A stretch of DNA of 64,000 nucleotides, from positions 113,977-177,976 of the forward strand of contig JAUJNP010000007.1 of NCBI GenBank assembly GCA_030448105.1. Direction: 5' to 3'. Numbering within the stretch: the stretch's first letter is position 1; the number at the start of each line of letters is the position of its first letter. Position numbers and translations under genes: made by a program. The notes below the pieces were generated by a model. That model saw only the letters and a list, made by a program, of their open reading frames with translations. It ran no database searches and was not told the DNA's origin. Below, piece after piece: positions 58,945 to 64,000 of the stretch. This DNA is from Acidimicrobiales bacterium (GTDB lineage Bacteria; Actinomycetota; Acidimicrobiia; Acidimicrobiales; Iamiaceae).

Positions 58945-59976
58945 ATGCGGGTCGGCATGCTCACGGGCGGAGGTGACTGCCCGGGCCTGAACGCCGTGAT
59001 GCGGGCCGTGGTGCGCAAGGGAGACCACACATGGGGTGACGAGGTCATCGGCTTCCTCGACGGTTGGCGAGGGGTGATCGAAGGGCGCACCCGGCCCCTC
59101 GACGTGGCCGCCATGCGGGGCACGCTGCCCCGGGGGGGCACGATCCTCGGCTCGTCGCGCACCAACCCGTTCAAGGTCGACGGCGGCGCCGAGCGCTGCC
59201 AGGCGTCACTCGCCGAAGCTCGGATCGACGCCCTCGTCGCCATCGGCGGCGAGGACACCCTCGGGGTGGCCCACCGCCTCGCCGACCTCGGAGTCGCCGT
59301 GGTCGGCGTGCCCAAGACGATCGACAACGACCTGAACGCCACCGAGGTGACGTTCGGGTTCGACACCGCCGTGCAGATCTGCGTCGATGCCATCGACCGA
59401 TTGCACACCACCGCCGAGTCCCACGACCGGGTCATGGTGGTCGAGGTCATGGGTCGCCATGCCGGCCACATCGCCACGTGGGCCGGGATCGCCGGCGGCG
59501 CCACCATGATCCTCGTCCCCGAGGAGCCCTTCGACATCGACGAGGTCTGCGCCGCCCTGAAGGAGCGCCACGAGCAGGGCCGGTTCGCGTCCATCGTCGT
59601 GGTGGCCGAAGGCGCCGTGCCCCGCGCCGGCACCATGGCGGTCGCCTCCGGCGAGGTCGACCAGTTCGGCCACGTGCGCCTCGGGGGCATCGGCAACAAC
59701 CTCGCCGTGGAGATCGAGGAGCGCACCGGGTTCGAGACTCGGGTCACCATCCTCGGCCACGTGCAGCGGGGCGGCACGCCCACCGCCTTCGACCGGGTGC
59801 TCGCCACCCGCTTCGGGGTGGCCGCCATCGAGGCGGTCCACGACGGCGCGTTCGGTCAGATGGTGGCCCTGCGCGCGGGTGAGATCGAGCGGGTGCCCCT
59901 GGCCGACGCCGTCGGCGAGCTCAAGCTCGTCGACCCCGGCCTCTACCACGGCGTCGCCGAGGTCTTCTTCCACTGA
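58945..59976 (+). CDS. pfp: 6-phosphofructokinase, PPi-dependent type by key residues
   Basis: 343 residues. GGGDCPGLNAVMR, GGEDT, PKTIDNDL and MGRHAGHIATWAG are PfkA landmarks. Numbering falls exactly on the E. coli positions: D104 (in GGEDT) and K124 (in PKTIDND) replace the Gly/Gly of ATP enzymes, the pair known to favour pyrophosphate, as in the Amycolatopsis enzyme. ATG 58945 fits the -10 spacing; GTG 58936 overlaps the hexamer. A reversible glycolytic/gluconeogenic step is likely. Confidence 0.9.
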   Translation: MRVGMLTGGGDCPGLNAVMRAVVRKGDHTWGDEVIGFLDGWRGVIEGRTRPLDVAAMRGTLPRGGTILGSSRTNPFKVDGGAERCQASLAEARIDALVAIGGEDTLGVAHRLADLGVAVVGVPKTIDNDLNATEVTFGFDTAVQICVDAIDRLHTTAESHDRVMVVEVMGRHAGHIATWAGIAGGATMILVPEEPFDIDEVCAALKERHEQGRFASIVVVAEGAVPRAGTMAVASGEVDQFGHVRLGGIGNNLAVEIEERTGFETRVTILGHVQRGGTPTAFDRVLATRFGVAAIEAVHDGAFGQMVALRAGEIERVPLADAVGELKLVDPGLYHGVAEVFFH

Positions 59977-59994
59977 GGCGCCCGGACGGGCGTT
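59977..59994 (+). terminator. Hairpin after pfk
   Basis: GCGCCC-GGAC-GGGCGT starting within 2 nt of the stop codon, then TTGCC. A short GC stem; a terminator by position only. Confidence 0.35.
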
Positions 59995-60009
59995 GCCTGC
60001 AGCCCTGCG

Positions 60010-60585
60010 TCAGTCCGGGGCGAGGGAGCGGTAGTTCTGGCGGGTGACGGTGGGCAGGTTGCCGGCATCGGACTGCACGTCGACCGGCTTGCCCTCTATG
60101 GAGAAGCGCACCTTGTCGACGGTGTCCGGCTCCGTCGCGGTGTACACCATCTGGGCGTAGGCCTGGGTGGCGCCGTCGCCGCTGATGCCGTTCATCTCGT
60201 CGCTGAGGTCGAGGGTGAGCACCCCGTCGCGCAGGCGGGCGTCGAGCAACCGGGTGTCGGGCGGGATCGAGGAGAGCAGGTTCCGCTCCTTCTCACGGCG
60301 GGTGACCCCGGCCAGCAGGACACGGATGGCGCTCACCGCGTCGGTGGCCGACTCGGTCGGTCGGCTGACCTTCACCAGCTCCTCGGGCCCGAGGAAGTAC
60401 AGGACCATCTCACGGCCGGTCGGCTCGGCCGGCGTGGTGGGCGGGGCCTCGGTGCTGCCCACTATCACCCCGGGGGAGCCGTCCTCGATGGCGCGGGGCT
60501 CGGCATCCTGGGGCAGGCCGCAGCCGGCCGCCACCGCCGCGACGGCCAACACCGCCGCCACTCGGAGCCGCCACCGCGACCTCAT
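60010..60585 (-). CDS. lpqB: GerMN-domain lipoprotein, short LpqB-like
   Basis: 191 residues: signal VAAVLAVAAVAAGCG (lipobox Cys), a Pro/Thr linker, then a GerMN domain (EMVLYFLGPEELVKVSRPTE, TLDLSDEMNG, YTATEPDTVDKVRFSIEGKP). LpqB normally also has a beta-propeller and exceeds 550 residues; here only the GerMN part exists. Its ATG overlaps the mtrB stop, keeping the mtrA-mtrB-lpqB order. Confidence 0.8.
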   Translation of the reverse strand: MRSRWRLRVAAVLAVAAVAAGCGLPQDAEPRAIEDGSPGVIVGSTEAPPTTPAEPTGREMVLYFLGPEELVKVSRPTESATDAVSAIRVLLAGVTRREKERNLLSSIPPDTRLLDARLRDGVLTLDLSDEMNGISGDGATQAYAQMVYTATEPDTVDKVRFSIEGKPVDVQSDAGNLPTVTRQNYRSLAPD

Positions 60586-62024
60586 GGCCGGTTCACCGGG
60601 AGCTCGATGACGAAGCGGGAGCCGGGATCGCCGTCGGGGCGACCTTCCACCCACGCCCGGCCGCCGTGGAGGCGGACGTGCTCGGCGACGAGCGACAGGC
60701 CCAGGCCCACGCCGTCGCCGGCGCTGCCGCGGCGGCCGGCGCCGCCGCCGCGGGCGAAGCGGTCGAAGACAAGGTCCTGCTCCTCGGGGGGCACGCCGGG
60801 CCCGGCGTCCTCCACCGAGATCTGCACGTGGCCGTCGAGGGCGCCGACCGTCACCGACGTCGCCCCCCCGGCGTACTTCTCGGCGTTGTCGAGCAGGTTG
60901 GCGATCACCCGGACCAGGCGCCGCTTGTCGGCCCGCACCACCAGGCCGTCGACCTCGGGGCCGACCCGGACGGGGACGGGTCGCTCCGACGTCGCCTCCA
61001 CCGCCTGGCCCACCAGCTCGGCCACCTGCACCTCGTCGAGGGAGAGCCGGGCCACACCGGCGTCGAAGCGGGAGATCTCCAGCAGGTCGTCGACCAGCTG
61101 CTGGAACCGGGCGATGTCACCCTGCATCAGGTCGAGCGCCGAGCGGGCTGACGCATCGGGCATCTCGTCGCGCCGGGTCGCCAGCACCTCGATGGACGCG
61201 GCCAGGGTCATGAGCGGTGAGCGCAGCTCGTGGCTCACATCCGACGCGAACCGGCCGTCGCGCTCGATTCGCTCCTCCAAGGCCTGAGCCATGTGGTTGA
61301 ACGACGACACCAGAACCTCCAGGTCGGGGTCGTCGGCGCCCTCGAGGCGGGTGTCGAGCCGGCCTCCGGCGATGGCCTCGGCGGCGACGCCCACGTTGGC
61401 GAGGGGCCGCAGGGTACGTCGGCTGGTCCAGTAGCCGAGGGCGGCGCCGGCCAGGGTGGTGACGAGCGACGCCCCGAACAGGGAGATGGCCAGCGATTCG
61501 AGCGTGCTCTCCAGCTCGGTCAGGGAGACGATCTCGAAGTATGACGCCGACTGATCGGGGAGCGGGATCCCGATGGCCAGCTCCGACTCGCCGGCCACCT
61601 CGTAGCGCATCCGGGCGGCGGTGCCGTCGCTGACCAGCCGCTTCAGCGACGCCGGCAGCGCGTTCTCGCCGAACTGGGCGAAGGGGGCGACCCACGTCAC
61701 CATGCCATCCGCGCCGACCAGGCGCAGGACCGGGCGGGAGCCCGACGGGCTCTCCAGGGCGCTGAGGCTCGACTGGATCTTCTCGGTGTCGCCGTCGTCG
61801 GGGATCTGGTTCTGCATGTAGCGGGCGTTGAGGTAGGCCTGGCGGGTGGCCGACGCCTCCCGCTGGTTCAGGAGGTTCTCCCGGGTCAACCCCCACGTGG
61901 TCCCGGCCAGCAGGGCCGAGAGCAGGGCGGCGCTGGCGGCGAAGGCCAACGTGATCCGCGCCCGCAGGCCGAGGCGGGCGGGGAACGGCATCCGACCGAG
62001 GAGGGGGAGGCGGGGTCGGGCCAT
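60582..62024 (-). CDS. mtrB: Sensor histidine kinase MtrB-like
   Basis: 480 residues. Two membrane helices (about 21-45 and 180-200) flank an extracellular sensor region; a HAMP domain follows; the H-box FASDVSHELRSPLMTL carries H265, then N-box NLLDNAEKYA, G-boxes VEDAGPGVPPEE and GLGLSLVAEHV. Partner of the response regulator upstream; in mycobacteria MtrB controls cell-wall and division genes. ATPase region complete. Confidence 0.92.
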   Translation of the reverse strand: MARPRLPLLGRMPFPARLGLRARITLAFAASAALLSALLAGTTWGLTRENLLNQREASATRQAYLNARYMQNQIPDDGDTEKIQSSLSALESPSGSRPVLRLVGADGMVTWVAPFAQFGENALPASLKRLVSDGTAARMRYEVAGESELAIGIPLPDQSASYFEIVSLTELESTLESLAISLFGASLVTTLAGAALGYWTSRRTLRPLANVGVAAEAIAGGRLDTRLEGADDPDLEVLVSSFNHMAQALEERIERDGRFASDVSHELRSPLMTLAASIEVLATRRDEMPDASARSALDLMQGDIARFQQLVDDLLEISRFDAGVARLSLDEVQVAELVGQAVEATSERPVPVRVGPEVDGLVVRADKRRLVRVIANLLDNAEKYAGGATSVTVGALDGHVQISVEDAGPGVPPEEQDLVFDRFARGGGAGRRGSAGDGVGLGLSLVAEHVRLHGGRAWVEGRPDGDPGSRFVIELPVNRP

Positions 62025-62041
62025 CGCCGCGCTGGCGCCGG

Positions 62042-62722
62042 TCAGGTCTGGATCTTGTAGCCGAGCCCGCGCACGGTCACCACGTGGCGGGGGTTGGCGG
62101 GGTCGGCCTCCACCTTGGTGCGCAACCGGCGGATGTGGACGTCGACCAGGCGGCCGTCACCGAAGTAGCCGTAGCCCCACACCCGCTCCAGCAGCACCTC
62201 GCGTGACAGCACCCGACCGGGGCTCGAGGCCAGCTCGACGAGCACCCGGAACTCGGTCTTGGTGAGGTGGACCTCCCGCCCGCTGCGGCGCACCACCCCC
62301 TCCTCCGGGATGATCTCGAGGTCCCCGAAGCGCAGGTTCGACCCGCCCGGATCCATCGTGCGCACCCGGCGCAGGAGGGCCCGGATGCGCGCCGAGAGCT
62401 CCTTGGGGGCGAACGGCTTGGTGAGGTAGTCGTCGGCGCCGGCCTCGAGCCCGGCGACCACGTCGTGGGTGTCGTCGCGAGCGGTGACCATGATGATGGG
62501 CACGTCGCTGACCTTGCGGATGCGGCGGCACACCTCGAAGCCGTCGAGGTCGGGCAGCATGATGTCGATCAGGACCACGTCGGCGGGCTGGTGGTTGAAG
62601 CGGTCGAGGGCGTCGTCTCCCGTCGCCGCCTCCTCGACCTTCCAGCCCTCGTCCTCGAGGGCGAGCTTCACCGCGGTCCGGATCCGCTCGTCGTCCTCGA
62701 CGGTCAGGATCCTCGTCGCCAC
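62042..62722 (-). CDS. mtrA: OmpR-family response regulator MtrA-like
   Basis: 226 residues. Receiver domain with D10/D11 and phosphoacceptor D53 (VVLIDIMLPDLDG), T and K at MVTARDD and LTKPF. A winged-helix effector ends with VDVHIRRLRTKVEADP and VRGLGYKI. GTG 62722 starts just before the first strand (RILTVEDD). Seventeen nt precede mtrB, so co-transcribed. Confidence 0.93.
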   Translation of the reverse strand: MATRILTVEDDERIRTAVKLALEDEGWKVEEAATGDDALDRFNHQPADVVLIDIMLPDLDGFEVCRRIRKVSDVPIIMVTARDDTHDVVAGLEAGADDYLTKPFAPKELSARIRALLRRVRTMDPGGSNLRFGDLEIIPEEGVVRRSGREVHLTKTEFRVLVELASSPGRVLSREVLLERVWGYGYFGDGRLVDVHIRRLRTKVEADPANPRHVVTVRGLGYKIQT

Positions 62723-62774
62723 GACGTCAAGCCTAGGTCTTGACCTTCGAGGAGGGTGTCGCGAGGCCGGGCGG

Positions 62775-63568
62775 TCAGGCGTCGGCCGCGCCGGCCTCGC
62801 GCAGCAGGGCGCGCAGTGCCTCGAACAGGCCCGGCGGGGCGGCCAGCGTGAAGGCCTCCGAGGTGCGGCCACCGTCGAGGTCGCCCACCACCGCGCCCGC
62901 CTCCTCCGCTATGACCGCGCCGGCGGCCCAGTCCCACGGCTGGAGGCCGCGCTCGTAGTACGCGTCGACCCGGCCGCACGCCACCCAGCACAGGTCCACG
63001 GCGGCGGCCCCGATCCGGCGGATGTCGCGGACGGCGGGCAGCACCTGGGTGAGGACCCCGCCTGGCGGCGCCGGCGGTCGGACTCGTAGCTGAAGCCGGT
63101 GGCGACGAGGGCGGTGGCCAGACCGGCCGTGGGGTTGCAGTGCACGGGGCGGGCGTTGCGGTGGGCGCCCGCCCCCCGGGCGGCGCTGAAGGTGTCGCCG
63201 TGGAGGGGGTCCACGACCACCCCGGCCACCACCTCACCGTCGACCTCGGCCGCCACCGAGATGTTGAACCCGGGGAGGCCGTAGATGAAGTTGGTGGTGC
63301 CGTCGATGGGGTCGATCAGCCAACGCACCCCGCTCGTGCCGGGTCGGTCGGCGCCCTCCTCGCCCAGCACGCCGTCGTCTGGGCGGGCGTCGAGGAGGCG
63401 CTCGACCAGGAGGCGCTCGACGGCGCGGTCGGCGTCGGTGACCATGTCGGTGAGGGTGGTCTTGGTCTCGAAGGGGAGGTCGCTGCGGGGCAGGCCCTCG
63501 AGCAGGCCACGGCCGGCCTCCTCGGCGACCCGGCGGGCGAGGTCGCGCAGCGCCGCCGGCTCAGCCAC
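62775..63568 (-). pseudogene. SuhB-like inositol monophosphatase gene with one -1 frameshift
   Basis: From GTG 63568: [20 protein letters not shown], then [42 protein letters not shown] and [12 protein letters not shown], all intact. Near 63056-63060 (CCCC/GGGG run) one base is missing; the next frame continues [19 protein letters not shown] and [19 protein letters not shown] to a stop at 62775. Corrected, it makes a normal 260-residue enzyme. Either a fresh null allele or a homopolymer read error. Confidence 0.82.
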
Positions 63569-63574
63569 GGTCCG

Positions 63575-63581
63575 TACCCTA
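63575..63581. promoter_or_regulatory. Shared bidirectional -10 element
   Basis: TACCCTA reads TACCCT on the plus strand (6 nt before ATG 63587) and TAGGGT on the minus strand (7 nt before GTG 63568). Both divergent genes appear leaderless from one symmetric hexamer. Confidence 0.55.
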
Positions 63582-63586
63582 GGAGG

Positions 63587-64000
63587 ATGGCCTGGATCGA
63601 CCTGCGGTCCGACACCGTCACCCAGCCGACGCCGGAGATGCGCCGGGCCATGGCCGACGCCGAGGTCGGCGACGACGGGTACGGCGAGGACCCGACCGTC
63701 ACCGCCCTGGAGGAGGCGTTCGCCGCCCGGGTGGGCAAGGAGGCAGCGGTGTTCGTGCCGTCGGGCACGATGGCCAACCAGATCGCGCTCCGCCTGCTGG
63801 GCCGGCCGGGCGCCTCGGTGCTGGTCGGCCGCCGCCAGCACGTGGTGATCTACGAGCAAGGGGCCGGCGCCACCAACAGCACCGCCCAGTGGCATGCCCT
63901 GGACGACGACGACGGCACCCTCGAGCCCGACGACGTGGCCCATGCCGTGGCCGCCTCCAGCTCGGCCGGGGTGGCGAAGGCGTCCCTGGTGCCGGACACG
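63587..64000 (+). CDS. Low-specificity L-threonine aldolase-like PLP enzyme (3' partial)
   Basis: 138 codons to the window edge. [37 protein letters not shown] and [17 protein letters not shown] are hallmarks of threonine aldolases, which split threonine to glycine and acetaldehyde. The PLP lysine would lie beyond the window. AGGAGG directly touches the ATG, too close to act as a ribosome site, so the leaderless reading is preferred. Confidence 0.9.
   Translation, partial: MAWIDLRSDTVTQPTPEMRRAMADAEVGDDGYGEDPTVTALEEAFAARVGKEAAVFVPSGTMANQIALRLLGRPGASVLVGRRQHVVIYEQGAGATNSTAQWHALDDDDGTLEPDDVAHAVAASSSAGVAKASLVPDT

Noticed and set aside
63581..63586. AGGAGG as ribosome-binding site for the threonine aldolase
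   Set aside because: It touches the ATG with no spacer. The -10 spacing explains the start better as leaderless.

Overview
The window is a high-GC, gene-dense chromosome segment of an actinobacterium. Several lineage markers support this: WhiB, SepH, the MtrA-MtrB-LpqB set, a PimB-like mannosyltransferase, an F420-type LLM oxidoreductase, a DUF222/HNH gene, and a pyrophosphate-type phosphofructokinase. The overall gene style suggests class Acidimicrobiia; that placement is inference. Many genes lack a Shine-Dalgarno sequence and carry a TAnnnT -10 hexamer 6-10 nt before the start codon, as expected for leaderless transcripts. Inside operons, genes are commonly joined by 4-nt GTGA or ATGA overlaps.

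Layout. 1-5000: partial TerC, dnaG-rpoD, a YtxH-like protein, an HTH/LAGLIDADG-like protein running into tRNA-Asn, and a CAT-anticodon tRNA that looks like tRNA-Ile2. 5000-11400: metabolic singletons (M20 amidohydrolase, gamma-carbonic anhydrase-like, patatin, phosphoribosyltransferase, inositol-phosphatase-like, NUDIX). 11400-12760: an integration scar with a broken tRNA-Val 5' half, an intact tRNA-Val, a tRNA 3' half, a structured leader with a small ORF, and a ParE-type toxin-antitoxin pair. 12800-22630: LLM oxidoreductase, a class A penicillin-binding protein, small genes, and a branched-chain amino acid-type ABC transporter with fused LivH-LivM permease. 22700-24000: a DUF222/HNH gene broken by five successive -1 shifts. 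24000-29200: copper/metal region with CopB-type ATPase, DUF305 lipoprotein, RNase P RNA, and a cupredoxin plus two ferritin-like proteins. 29240-34306: a minus-strand glycerol-phosphate cluster (glpD, ADPS-like FAD oxidase, membrane protein, atypical FGGY kinase). 34700-44000: whiB, GNAT, acyl-CoA dehydrogenase, trpD, an SOS-box-controlled DEDD/GIY-YIG nuclease, a NYN protein, sepH and a dispersed intergenic repeat.

43936-54731 is a tightly coupled plus-strand run: queG, pimB-like, a degenerate AMP-binding protein, a membrane protein, SRPBCC, ArsA/GET3-like ATPase, a small protein, an SMC-like coiled-coil protein with a dead P-loop, an eRF1-like protein and a ROK glucokinase. Its pimB/fadD/SRPBCC/arsA order recalls the mycobacterial Rv2188c-Rv2184c neighbourhood (from memory). 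It is the best candidate here for an under-described system. 54771-64000 holds ppa, alaC, an ACT protein, divergent glpK and PPi-type pfk, mtrA-mtrB-lpqB, a frameshifted suhB-like gene and a partial threonine aldolase. The last two diverge from one palindromic -10 element.

All functional calls come from motif recognition by eye; no searches were run.
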